Below, in pieces: positions 1-6,877 of a stretch of DNA of 38,343 nucleotides. Every line of letters starts with the position of its first letter. Within the stretch, counting starts at the first letter, position 1. The notes under the pieces were generated by a model. It was not told the origin of the DNA, searched no databases, and worked only from the letters and a program-made list of their open reading frames with translations. Source of the DNA: Microbacterium lacus (GTDB taxonomy: Bacteria > Actinomycetota > Actinomycetes > Actinomycetales > Microbacteriaceae); NCBI RefSeq assembly GCF_002812805.1, contig NZ_NMUM01000034.1:1-38343 (forward strand), read 5' to 3'. A program made the position numbers and the translations under genes.

Positions 1-77
1 TGGGGTTGACCCCGGATTCCGGACACTGACCAGGCGGGATCCGTGTGTTTGCGGGCCTGTCGGGGAGGATGTCCTTG

Positions 78-392
78 ATGGGCACGAGCAAGAGGAAGAC
101 GTATACGCCGGAGTATCGACGTGAGGCCGCGAGGCTGGTGATCGATACGGGCCGGACAGTCGCGGCGGTCGCTCGAGAGATCGGTGTCGGTGAGCAGCTG
201 TTGGGCCGGTGGGTCCACGCGGAACGTGCGCGGACTGGCGGTGGGTCCGAGGCGCCGCTGGATCTGGACGAGCGTGCTGAGCTGGGACGGTTGCGCCGCG
301 AGGTGCAGGAACTCCGGATGGACAACGAGTTCCTGGGAAAAGCGGCGGCCTTCTTCGCATCGAAGCAGAACCCGAGGAGCGGTTCGCTGTGA
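78..392 (+). CDS. IS3-family transposase OrfA
   Basis: OrfA is the helix-turn-helix DNA-binding part of the IS3 transposase, about 104 aa. It opens with MGTSKRKTYTPEYRREAARL, continues through an HTH (about residues 20-50), and ends in a leucine-rich coiled segment around ELGRLRREVQELRMDNEFLG that normally mediates oligomerisation. I chose ATG 78 because GGGGAGG at 62-68 sits nine bases upstream; the frame is open back to a GTG at 45, and ATG 69 is too close to that site. The stop overlaps the orfB GTG (GTGA at 389-392). An A-AAA-G run at 338-342 could shift ribosomes by -1 into orfB, and the -1 frame is open from there. Confidence 0.88.
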   Translation: MGTSKRKTYTPEYRREAARLVIDTGRTVAAVAREIGVGEQLLGRWVHAERARTGGGSEAPLDLDERAELGRLRREVQELRMDNEFLGKAAAFFASKQNPRSGSL

Positions 393-1270
393 TCGAGGCG
401 GAGAAGGCGCACGAGACGACGCTGACAGTCACGCGGATGTGCCGGCTGCTCGGGGTAGACCGGCGCCGGTTCTACGAGTGGCGAGCCCGGAAGTCCGCCG
501 GCCCGTCGCCGCGGCAGCGGCGGGCAGCTGAGCTGACCGAGCAGATCCGCCGGTTCCATGCCGCGTCTGACGCCACGTACGGGGCTCCGCGGATCCACGC
601 GGACCTGCAGGACGCCGGGGTGGTGGTCTCGCGTAAGACGGTCGCGAAGCTGATGCGCGCCGACGGGATCACCGGGATCAGTCCCCGCACCTGGCATCCG
701 CCGACCACCGTGCGAGGCGATGATCCGTTCCCGGTGCCTGACCTCGTAGAGCGGCGGTTCGACCAGGGCGAGCGTGACCTCGCGTGGTTCTCTGACATCA
801 CGTATCTGCATACCGGTGAGGGGTGGGCGTACCTGTGTGTCGTGCGGGATGGTCACACCCGCCGGGTCCTCGGCCGCACCGTCGCAGGGAGTCTGCATAC
901 CGACCTCGTCGAGGACGCGCTCCGGCAAGCGGTCTCTCTCCGCGGGCACCTGCCGCGGAAGGTCGTGTTCCACGCGGACAGGGGCACTCAGTACACCAGT
1001 GCCCAGCTCGCCGACGCAGCGACCGAGCTCGGGGTGCTCAGATCGATGGGCCGGACCGGGGTGTGTTGGGACAATGCAGCCGCGGAATCGTTCTGGTCCG
1101 TGTTCAAGAACGAGTACTACAACCGGCATGTTTTCGCGACGATCGACACCGCCCGACGGGCCGCGTATGTCTGGATCGACGGCTGGTACAACGCCCGCCG
1201 ACGCCACTCCGGCATCGGCTACATCAGCCCGCTAGAGTACGAACGCCGCCAGCTCGCGCTGGCAGCCTGA
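389..1270 (+). CDS. IS3-family transposase OrfB (DDE integrase domain)
   Basis: This is the catalytic half of an IS3-family transposase, 293 aa. An HTH_21-like region (about 45-100) is followed by an rve integrase core. The DDE triad is visible as D136 (SDITYL), D197 (HADRGTQYTS) and E233 (DNAAAESFW), with 35 residues between D197 and E233, the spacing usual for IS3. The C-terminus carries the typical YNARRRHSGIGYISPLEY motif. The gene overlaps orfA by four bases and probably depends on coupling or a -1 frameshift. No inactivating change is visible. Confidence 0.92.
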   Translation: MIEAEKAHETTLTVTRMCRLLGVDRRRFYEWRARKSAGPSPRQRRAAELTEQIRRFHAASDATYGAPRIHADLQDAGVVVSRKTVAKLMRADGITGISPRTWHPPTTVRGDDPFPVPDLVERRFDQGERDLAWFSDITYLHTGEGWAYLCVVRDGHTRRVLGRTVAGSLHTDLVEDALRQAVSLRGHLPRKVVFHADRGTQYTSAQLADAATELGVLRSMGRTGVCWDNAAAESFWSVFKNEYYNRHVFATIDTARRAAYVWIDGWYNARRRHSGIGYISPLEYERRQLALAA

Positions 1271-1341
1271 CCAACCAACCACCTGTCCGGACTTCGGGGT
1301 CAGCCTCAAGCCGGGATGATGATGAACGTGAGGAGATGATC

Positions 1342-1491
1342 ATGGAGTTGTCGTTGCTGATGCAGCAGGCAACGGATGATCTTCGTCACGGGCGGATTCC
1401 TCGATCGGTCTATGAACGAGTGTGGATGGCGGTGTACGAGGAAACGTATGCCCTGGCTGCTGGCGATCAGCCAAGCAAATCGCAGCGATGA
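1342..1491 (+). CDS. small hypothetical protein (49 aa)
   Basis: A short ORF begins MELSLLMQQATDDLRHGRIP and ends at TGA 1491. AGGAG at 1331-1335 is well spaced for ATG 1342; ATG 1336 is also in frame but too close to that site. No family is recognised. The protein is amphipathic with a charged tail and no membrane segment. It lies between two IS elements. It could be a genuine small gene or the 3' remnant of a gene cut by the upstream IS3 element. Confidence 0.4.
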   Translation: MELSLLMQQATDDLRHGRIPRSVYERVWMAVYEETYALAAGDQPSKSQR

Positions 1492-1563
1492 ACTTTTCAC
1501 CCCAGGGATGAACCACTGTCCCATTTGCATTGAGACTGAACCGTCCCCGGTTGGCTGCCGCTC

Positions 1564-1806
1564 CTATGCGGGTGCCAACACCGGGTGGGATGGCGTTTGG
1601 TGGCCAGCGTAGTACGCGGTCTCGAACTCGTCGGGCGGGATGTCGCCGAGGGTTGAGTGCAGGCGTCGCGCGTTGTACCAATCGATCCAGTCGGTGGTGA
1701 CCCATTCGACGTCGTCGATCGTGCGCAGGGGCCCGGTCCGGAAAGGCGAGTCGTCGCGGATCGCTTCGTTCTTGAACAGTCCGATCGTCGACTCGGCGAG
1801 GGCGTT
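1564..1806 (-). pseudogene. IS3-family OrfB remnant, C-terminal part
   Basis: On the minus strand, upstream of a TAG at 1566-1564, the frame reads NALAESTIGLFKNEAIRDDS, then WIDWYNARRLHSTLGDIPPD. This is the C-terminus of an IS3 OrfB, including the catalytic glutamate region (NALAE). It begins abruptly at the IS110 boundary. The preceding residues (GDAYD) are found 1.35 kb away at 3171-3157, so the IS110 element split the gene exactly inside the DNALAE motif. Confidence 0.85.
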
Positions 1807-1822
1807 GATGCTCCTATAGTTG

Positions 1823-2893
1823 TCAACTCATGATTTCACCGGTTCTCGGGTCGGTCTTCACGAGGTGGTAGACCTCGCGGATCACGTAGCGTTTCAGGCA
1901 GCGGATGATGTCTCGTTTGCTCTTGCCCTCGGCGGTGCGTCGGGCGACGTAGGCGATGGTGGGTTCGTGGAACCTCATCCTGACGATCACGGTCCGGTAG
2001 ATCGCCGCGTTCAGCTGCCGATGGCCGCCGTGGTTGATGCGATGCTTCCCGCTGGTCATCCCACTCCCGGTGGGGACGGGGCTGATCCCAGCGAGTTTCG
2101 CGAACGCGGCCTCGCTCTTGATGCGTTCGGGGTTGTCTCCCGCGACGATGAGGATCTCTGCGGCGGTGTCGACACCGATCCCGAACTCGTCCAGTAGGTG
2201 CGGTGCGCGCTGGAGGACGAGCTGCTCGATCTGTGCTTCGAGGTCTTTGATCTCCTCGTTCAGCGCGATCCAGCGTTTCGCGATCGAGCGGAGCGCATGA
2301 CGGTTCGCGTCCTCCGGTGTGGCCAGCCCGCGGGGGCGGAGCGCGGCGCAGTGCCTCGCGACCATCTTCTGCGTCTTCTTCGCGGTTTCCTTGCGCAGGT
2401 CCTCGGTGGCGTGGACGAGCATCGCTTTGAGAGTGACCATCGCGCCGGTGCGGTCCTTCACCGCGGTATCGTGCGCGACTTTCAGTTGACGGATCATCTC
2501 GACGACGCCGTCCGCAGTCTTCGGAATCGCGGTCGCGAACCCGGCGAGCACGGCTCGGGCGGCGTTCTCCGCGTCCAGGGTGTCGGACTTGCCGTTGAGC
2601 CTGCGCAGCCGCCGATCGGGTCGTGAGACCTCGATCACCTTATGCCCGTGGCGACGAACGAACGAGGTCAGTCCGGCCCCATAGGAGCCGGTGCCCTCGA
2701 TCCCGAACGCGATGATCTTCCCGAAACCCGCCGCCCACTCCAGCAGCTGCCTGAACCCCGCCGTGTCGGTCGAGATCGTCAGCGTCGCGAGAATCCCGCC
2801 GATCGAGTCCATCGCCGCGGCGACGTGGATGTGTTTGTGCGTATCGACGCCGATCACGACGTGCCCCGAACGGGTGGGCTCGAGCTGTTCCAT
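1823..2893 (-). CDS. IS110-family transposase (DEDD recombinase)
   Basis: This 356-aa protein is a full-length RNA-guided IS110-type recombinase. The N-terminal RuvC-like domain (DEDD_Tnp_IS110) shows D17 in VIGVDTHKHIH, the acidic IEGTGSYG motif and SDTLDAENAARA. A coiled middle is followed by the C-terminal Tnp_20 domain, with LAGISPVPTGSGMTSGKHRI supplying the expected catalytic serine. It starts with an ATG about 260 bases inside the element and ends about 16 bases from the far edge. That layout matches the IS110 group, in which the guide RNA is encoded upstream of the transposase. No damage is visible. Confidence 0.93.
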   Translation of the reverse strand: MEQLEPTRSGHVVIGVDTHKHIHVAAAMDSIGGILATLTISTDTAGFRQLLEWAAGFGKIIAFGIEGTGSYGAGLTSFVRRHGHKVIEVSRPDRRLRRLNGKSDTLDAENAARAVLAGFATAIPKTADGVVEMIRQLKVAHDTAVKDRTGAMVTLKAMLVHATEDLRKETAKKTQKMVARHCAALRPRGLATPEDANRHALRSIAKRWIALNEEIKDLEAQIEQLVLQRAPHLLDEFGIGVDTAAEILIVAGDNPERIKSEAAFAKLAGISPVPTGSGMTSGKHRINHGGHRQLNAAIYRTVIVRMRFHEPTIAYVARRTAEGKSKRDIIRCLKRYVIREVYHLVKTDPRTGEIMS

Positions 2894-2930
2894 ATTCTGC
2901 TGTCTCCTTCACCGGTTAGCGTGGGTGTCA

Positions 2931-3112
2931 CGCTGTCGCCGGCGGGTGGACAGGACTGTCATGGGGACGCGTTGTCGAGACTGCTCCAGGCTCCTATCAG
3001 GTCACGCCCGATCCGGCGGCAGCGGCTACTGCGCGCCCGGCCGGAGGCTCGACAGATCAACGCCAAGGCACCCTGCGGGCCAATCATAAGCAAGGGTCAG
3101 AACACTCCGGCC
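2931..3112 (-). ncRNA. candidate bridge RNA of the IS110 element
   Basis: The minus-strand transcript of this non-coding leader can form two successive stem-enclosed loops. The first stem is GGCCGGAG (3112-3105) with CTCCGGCC (3046-3039). The second is CGCTGCCGCCGG (3024-3013) with CCGGCGACAGCG (2942-2931), one mismatch. Loop one holds GCTTATGAT (3091-3083), resembling the left target GCATACGAC, and GGCGTTG (3064-3058), complementary to the right target CAACGCC. Loop two holds ATAGGAGC (2997-2990), identical to the element's downstream end, and TGACAGTC (2961-2954), complementary to the upstream junction GACTGTCA. Order and layout agree with IS621-type bridge RNAs. True transcript ends are unknown. 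Confidence 0.75.
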
Positions 3113-3156
3113 AGGACCACCCCATCCTCGCGGGATCGGGCAGAAACAGACTGACA

Positions 3157-3243
3157 GTCGTATGCGTCGCCGATTGATCCGATCGACGCGGCGATGCCCT
3201 CGAGGGCGAGCGTCTCGGCGAACGACACGCTCGTGAACTGACC
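3157..3243 (-). pseudogene. IS3-family OrfB remnant, central part
   Basis: The minus strand reads GQFTSVSFAETLALEGIAAS then IGSIGDAYD, the region just before the catalytic glutamate of an IS3 OrfB. It stops at the IS110 edge (3157) and is cut on its other side by the IS30 remnant near 3243. It joins in frame with the remnant at 1806-1564 to restore GDAYDNALAES. Confidence 0.85.
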
Positions 3244-4181
3244 AGGTTCAACCGGTCGTTGCAACACCGGCTTGTTGGAGCAACAGTAGCTGCTCGTTGA
3301 AGGCCTCCGCCGGGGTCTTCCAGCCGAGCGTCTTGCGGGGCCGGGTGTTGAGCGCGTGAGCGACGGCTTCAATCTCCTCGGCCGACCAGCAGGACAGATC
3401 GGTGCCCTTGGGGAAGTACTGGCGCAGCAGTCCGTTGGTGTTCTCGTTCGTCCCGCGCTGCCACGGGGACTGCGGGTCGGCGAAGAAGACCGGGATGCCG
3501 GTCTCGACAGTGAACTTTGCGTGCGCGGACATCTCCTTGCCGCGATCCCACGTCAACGACCTCGCCAGTTGGGCTGGCAACGTCGACATTGTGTTTGCGA
3601 GAGCGTTCTTCATCGTGACCGCGCCATAGCCAGCCAGCGCCGGGCCGTTCCGGGGAGTCTCCTTATGCCGGTAGCCCTCCTCCCGTGGAAGGTGGACCAG
3701 CATCGTGAATCTGGTTGTGCGGTCGACGACGGTGCCGATCGCTGAGCGCTCCAGCCCGATCAGCAGGTCGCCTTCCCAATGGCCAGGAACGGCGCGATCC
3801 TCCGCCTCGGCAGGACGCTCACTGATCAGTGTTCCAGGAGTGACGTGCGCCCAGGTCTTGCGGCGTGATCGTTCCCGCGGAGCGCGCAGCGCGCGTCCGG
3901 TGCGCAGACACCACACCAGCTCGCGCTTGAGCGCTCCGCGGCCTTGAATGTAGAGCGATTGGTAGATCGCCTCATGGCTGATGCGCATGGACTCATCATC
4001 CGGGAAGTCGACCTTGAGCCGGTTACTGATCTGCTCCGGACTCCACGCCGCCGACCACCCCCGATGCTTGCGGTGTGGCTTGTTGATCCCGGTGAACCGT
4101 GGCGGCTCCGGACCACGAACGACCTTCCCGTCGGGCGTCTTGATCTGCCCGGACAGCCGCTCGTGAACGTAGGCGTGCAAC
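3244..4181 (-). mobile_element. truncated IS30-family element
   Basis: One terminus with GGTTCAACCGGT lies at 3245-3256. The opposite end is missing and is replaced at 4182 by the terminal repeat of the second, intact IS30 element. The two IS30 elements differ clearly at the protein level, so this is not a recent duplication. Confidence 0.75.
3248..4181 (-). pseudogene. IS30-family transposase lacking its N-terminus
   Basis: This is the catalytic part of an IS30 transposase. It retains SPEQISNRLKVDFPDDESMR, ISHEAIYQSLYIQGRGALKR, the DDE region (HWEGDLLIG, TWDRGKEM, GTNENTNGLLRQYFPKG) and the terminal RPRKTLGWKTPAEAF. The N-terminal helix-turn-helix domains, present in the neighbouring copy, are absent. 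The frame stays open to 4261 only because it runs into the next element, so any start codon there is foreign. I infer that it can no longer bind its own ends. Confidence 0.85.
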
Positions 4182-5415
4182 GGCGGATTCAACCGGTCAA
4201 CGCAATGGGTGCTGTGAGATGAAGCAGACGTTGATCTCAGGAGGCATCGGTTGCAGGGCAAGCATGGTCATCTCAGTCGTGAGCAGAAGCAGCTCGCGCT
4301 CCGTCTCCACTCGAAGGGATGGAGACTCATCGACATCGCTCGCGAGATCGGGTGCACGGCGCCGATGGTCGGCCGCATGGCGAGGGAAGGCCGCCACCTC
4401 GACGGGAAACCGTTCGGCTGGGAGCCGCGCGAGGATCATCTGACGGTCTTCGATCGCGAGGAGATACTCGTGGGTCTCGCCCGCGGTGACACGCTCACTG
4501 CGATCGCGCGCAGCCTCGGGCGGGCGGTGTCGACGATCAGCCGCGAGGTCAAGCGGGGCGGCGGACGCGAGGAGTACTCCGCGTGGCGGGCGCATGAGGA
4601 CGCCCGGGAGCAGGCCCGCAGGCCGAAGCCGTTCAAGCTTGACGGTGGCCGGTTGCTCGAGACCGTGACAGCGCAGTTGAAGCAGCTGTGGTCGCCGCAG
4701 GAGATCGCTGCCCGCCTACGGTTGGAGCATCCCGACGACCCGGAGATGCACGTGAGCCACGAGACGATCTATCAGTCCCTGTTCGTACAGGGACGCGGGC
4801 AACTGCGCCGAGAACTCGCCCGCTGCCTGAGATCGGGACGCACGACCAGGAAGGCGCGAACGGCAACGGATCGGCGCGGCCGTCTGCCAGGGATGGTCAT
4901 GATCAGCGAGCGCCCCGCTGAGGTCGAGGACCGTGCCGTTCCCGGGCATTGGGAAGGCGATCTCATCCTTGGTGAGAACAGCCGTAGTGCCGTCGGAACC
5001 CTCGTCGAACGCAGCACCCGCCTCACGCTCCTGCTGCATTTGCCTGATGGGAAGAGTGCAGACAAGGTGGAGGCCGCGATGCGCGAAGCGATCACCGCGC
5101 TCCCGTCGTCGCTGGCGCGGACGATCACCTGGGATCAGGGCGCGGAGATGGCCAAGCACCTCGAGTTCACAGCCACAACCGGGATCCCGATCTACTTCTG
5201 CGACCCGCACTCCCCGTGGCAGCGGGGCAGCAATGAGAACACCAACGGGTTGCTACGTCAATACCTTCCGAAGAGCACCGATCTGAGCATCGTTAGCCGC
5301 GCGGACCTGACCGCGATTCAGGACTCGCTCAACGGCCGACCACGCAAGACGCTCGGATATCTGACACCATCGGAGAAGTTCACGGAACTCGTTGCGACCA
5401 CCGGTTGAATCCGCC
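4182..5415 (+). mobile_element. complete IS30-family element
   Basis: Terminal inverted repeats are exact over 16 bp: GGCGGATTCAACCGGT at 4182-4197 and its reverse complement at 5400-5415. The copy contains one intact transposase gene. Flanking bases do not form a target duplication (AC on the left, AT on the right). This agrees with a deletion having removed DNA on one side after insertion, since the left neighbour is a beheaded IS30 and the right neighbour is the start of an IS3 orfA. Confidence 0.88.
4251..5408 (+). CDS. IS30-family transposase
   Basis: This is a full-length 385-aa IS30 transposase. Two N-terminal HTH regions (about 8-45 and 68-95; the second, RGDTLTAIARSLGRAVSTIS, is the HTH_38 type) precede the integrase core with D237 (HWEGDLILGE), D295 (TWDQGAEM) and E329 (GSNENTNGLLRQYLPK). 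The 33 residues between D295 and E329 are the spacing expected for this family. I keep the TTG start at 4251 because AGGAGG lies six bases upstream. The stop lies inside the right terminal repeat region. It appears functional. Confidence 0.92.
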   Translation: MQGKHGHLSREQKQLALRLHSKGWRLIDIAREIGCTAPMVGRMAREGRHLDGKPFGWEPREDHLTVFDREEILVGLARGDTLTAIARSLGRAVSTISREVKRGGGREEYSAWRAHEDAREQARRPKPFKLDGGRLLETVTAQLKQLWSPQEIAARLRLEHPDDPEMHVSHETIYQSLFVQGRGQLRRELARCLRSGRTTRKARTATDRRGRLPGMVMISERPAEVEDRAVPGHWEGDLILGENSRSAVGTLVERSTRLTLLLHLPDGKSADKVEAAMREAITALPSSLARTITWDQGAEMAKHLEFTATTGIPIYFCDPHSPWQRGSNENTNGLLRQYLPKSTDLSIVSRADLTAIQDSLNGRPRKTLGYLTPSEKFTELVATTG

Positions 5416-5672
5416 ATCGCGTTGGCCTCACGCAGCTCACGATTCTCCCGCTCAAGGCGTCGCATCCGCTCCGACTCGCTCGAAGTCACGCCCTGGCGTT
5501 CACCGCCGTCGACCTGAACCTGCCGCACCCAGCGACGCAGCGACTCAGCCCCGAACCCGAGCCTGGCCGACACGGTCTCGCACGCAGCCGTCAAATTTGG
5601 GTACTCATCGAGGTGATCGAGCACGAGCCGGATCGCTCGCTGCTTCGTCTCCTCCGGAATCCTCTTCGGCAT
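5416..5672 (-). pseudogene. IS3-family OrfA remnant, N-terminal part
   Basis: The ATG at 5672 is preceded by GGAAGGAAG and begins MPKRIPEETKQRAIRLVLDH. An HTH follows, then the coiled segment SERMRRLERENRELREANA. Here the coding sequence runs into the IS30 terminal repeat, and the remaining open frame (to 5253) is read from IS30 DNA. This is the start of the same IS3-family element whose orfB pieces lie at 3243-3157 and 1806-1564. Confidence 0.85.
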
Positions 5673-5759
5673 GATCAACATCTTCCTTCCAGACTCGAAA
5701 GGAAACGGCATCAAACCGGGGACGGTTCAGACGAAGCGGGTTTCGGTTCGGGTGAGCGA

Positions 5760-6326
5760 TTAGAGGAGCGCTTCTGCCGCTGCGGCGGCGAGTGGCCTGT
5801 CGGCGATCTCATCCCATGTGGTTGCGTAGGACCCCTCGATCGGGGTGGTCCTGATTCTGTCGGTCACGCGTTCCGTGAGGGCCACCGGGCTGGTGTGGAC
5901 GGAGGTCACGATCCCGGTGATGCAGACATCTCGGCCGTGGCGCATTTCGATTTCGGCATGGTGCGCGCCCACGGTCCCGGACAGGAGCCTAACCGCCGTA
6001 TCAGGTGCGCCCTGACCGGAGTCGGGGTGGACGATGTAGATGATGTGGCGGACGAGGGGGTGCCTGCGCAGGTGGGTGTTGACGGTGTCGTGCGCTTTCC
6101 GCAGTCGGTATTTCACCGCCTTGCGGGAGCGGTCTGTGTCAGGAATGTGGATGCCGATGACGATCGCGCGGGCTCGATGACGCTCCAGCGCGTCCCGTGC
6201 CTCTGAGTCGTGCACGACGAGCTGCCCGAGGCAGTCGAGCGGGTCGCCACACAGCAGTACGGGCACCGGTGACGGAGCGCGCTTATCGAGGGAGGTGTGG
6301 CCGGTGGCGGGGCGGATGGAGTTCAT
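5760..6326 (-). CDS. hypothetical protein, third gene of a three-gene operon
   Basis: This protein of about 188 aa starts MNSIRPATGHTSLDKRAPSP. I chose ATG 6326 because it overlaps the upstream stop as TAATG, a classic coupling signal; an in-frame ATG at 6350 is the alternative. No family is recognised. The central part alternates hydrophobic strands and charged helices (RARAIVIGIHIPDTDRSRKA, then RHIIYIVHPDSG), suggesting a soluble alpha/beta fold. No signal peptide or membrane segment is seen. It is the last gene of a tight operon with two decarboxylase-end-like proteins. Its stop is 30 bases from the insertion point of the IS3 relic, so that insertion did not damage it. Confidence 0.65.
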   Translation of the reverse strand: MNSIRPATGHTSLDKRAPSPVPVLLCGDPLDCLGQLVVHDSEARDALERHRARAIVIGIHIPDTDRSRKAVKYRLRKAHDTVNTHLRRHPLVRHIIYIVHPDSGQGAPDTAVRLLSGTVGAHHAEIEMRHGRDVCITGIVTSVHTSPVALTERVTDRIRTTPIEGSYATTWDEIADRPLAAAAAEALL

Positions 6327-6877
6327 TACTTCAGGCACCTGCCCTGCCATTGCTCGTCATTGTCTTCTCCTGTAGCGGGGCGGGTGGGGTGGGACATGAC
6401 CTGTCCCAACGCGATCGTCCCGGCCACGGTGAGGGCGAGGAGGTCGCCGGGGGCCGCAGTCTCGGGGAGCCAGGCGCGGATCGTGGTCTGCTGGCCTGGG
6501 GCGTGCACGAGGACCGTTTTGCGGTGTCGTGCGTTCGGGTGCTGCAGGAGCAGGGTGTCGAGGACTCGGCCGTCGAGGGCGCGGAGATCACAGTCGATGG
6601 TGACCTCCATCGGGTGCCGCCATCCGGAACGTGGCGTGCAGGACAAAACCGTAGCGACCACGACGGTGCGGTACTCCTCACCCGCCTGACGTGCTCCGCT
6701 GGGCGCGATCAGCACGCACGGGGTGCCGCGTTCAGCCGCGAGACTCGTGAGCGACTGCTGACCAACGGTGATGTCATTGTCGGTGAACGTGGTTCCTGCC
6801 GGCCAAGTCGGGGTGTCCTGGTATAGCTCGGCGAGCGCCATCGCTCGGGATGAGATCAGGGTGTGCATGACGCTCAT
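6326..6877 (-). CDS. hypothetical protein resembling decarboxylase ends without the PLP barrel (paralogue of the upstream gene)
   Basis: This is a 183-aa protein. Residues about 24-58 (PTWPAGTTFTDNDITVGQQS then LTSLAAERGTPCVLIAP) resemble the extreme N-terminus of diaminopimelate decarboxylases, which read VGG..LT.LAE.YGTP. Residues about 140-168 (WLPETAAPGDLLALTVAGTI) resemble their C-terminal barrel motif LP....GDLLA...GAY. The PLP-binding TIM barrel between these parts is absent, so decarboxylation is not expected. The start overlaps the upstream stop by four bases (ATGA), and the stop overlaps the next start. It has the same organisation as its upstream neighbour. The relationship is judged by eye. 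Confidence 0.65.
   Translation of the reverse strand: MSVMHTLISSRAMALAELYQDTPTWPAGTTFTDNDITVGQQSLTSLAAERGTPCVLIAPSGARQAGEEYRTVVVATVLSCTPRSGWRHPMEVTIDCDLRALDGRVLDTLLLQHPNARHRKTVLVHAPGQQTTIRAWLPETAAPGDLLALTVAGTIALGQVMSHPTRPATGEDNDEQWQGRCLK

Larger units (their letters stand above)
1..1308 (+). mobile_element. IS3-family insertion sequence, complete
   Basis: Two overlapping ORFs (orfA, orfB) lie between imperfect 25-bp terminal inverted repeats. The left repeat is positions 1-25 and the right repeat 1284-1308; both contain TGACCCCG followed by TCCGGACA. The left edge coincides with the window edge, so the target duplication cannot be checked. An alternative boundary at the inner TGACCCC (7-1302) is possible. 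Both ORFs are intact, so the element may be active. Confidence 0.88.
1807..3156 (-). mobile_element. IS110-family element, boundaries set by the split target gene
   Basis: The interrupted IS3 orfB defines the edges: target sequence ends in GACGCATACGAC on one side (3168-3157) and resumes with AACGCCCTC on the other (1806-1798). The element has no terminal inverted repeats, as expected for this family. It contains one transposase gene and a 263-bp non-coding leader upstream of it. Boundaries are certain to within one or two bases, because g1807 could belong to either side. Confidence 0.88.
1537..5729 (-). mobile_element. relic IS3-family element broken by IS110 and IS30 insertions
   Basis: The ends are an exact inverted pair: CTGAACCGTCCCCGGTT begins at 1536 and its reverse complement ends at 5730. 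Taking the canonical TG...CA ends gives an element of 1537-5729, flanked on both sides by GAC (1534-1536 and 5730-5732), a 3-bp target duplication of the size typical for IS3. Its orfA start (5672-5416) and two pieces of orfB (3243-3157 and 1806-1564) are recognisable on the minus strand. The 3' end of orfA and the 5' part of orfB are missing. Confidence 0.85.

Noticed and set aside
1497..1826. Minus-strand frame of 109 codons near the IS3 relic
   Set aside because: It is an out-of-frame reading of the OrfB remnant; the frame ending at TAG 1566-1564 gives the recognisable IS3 motifs.
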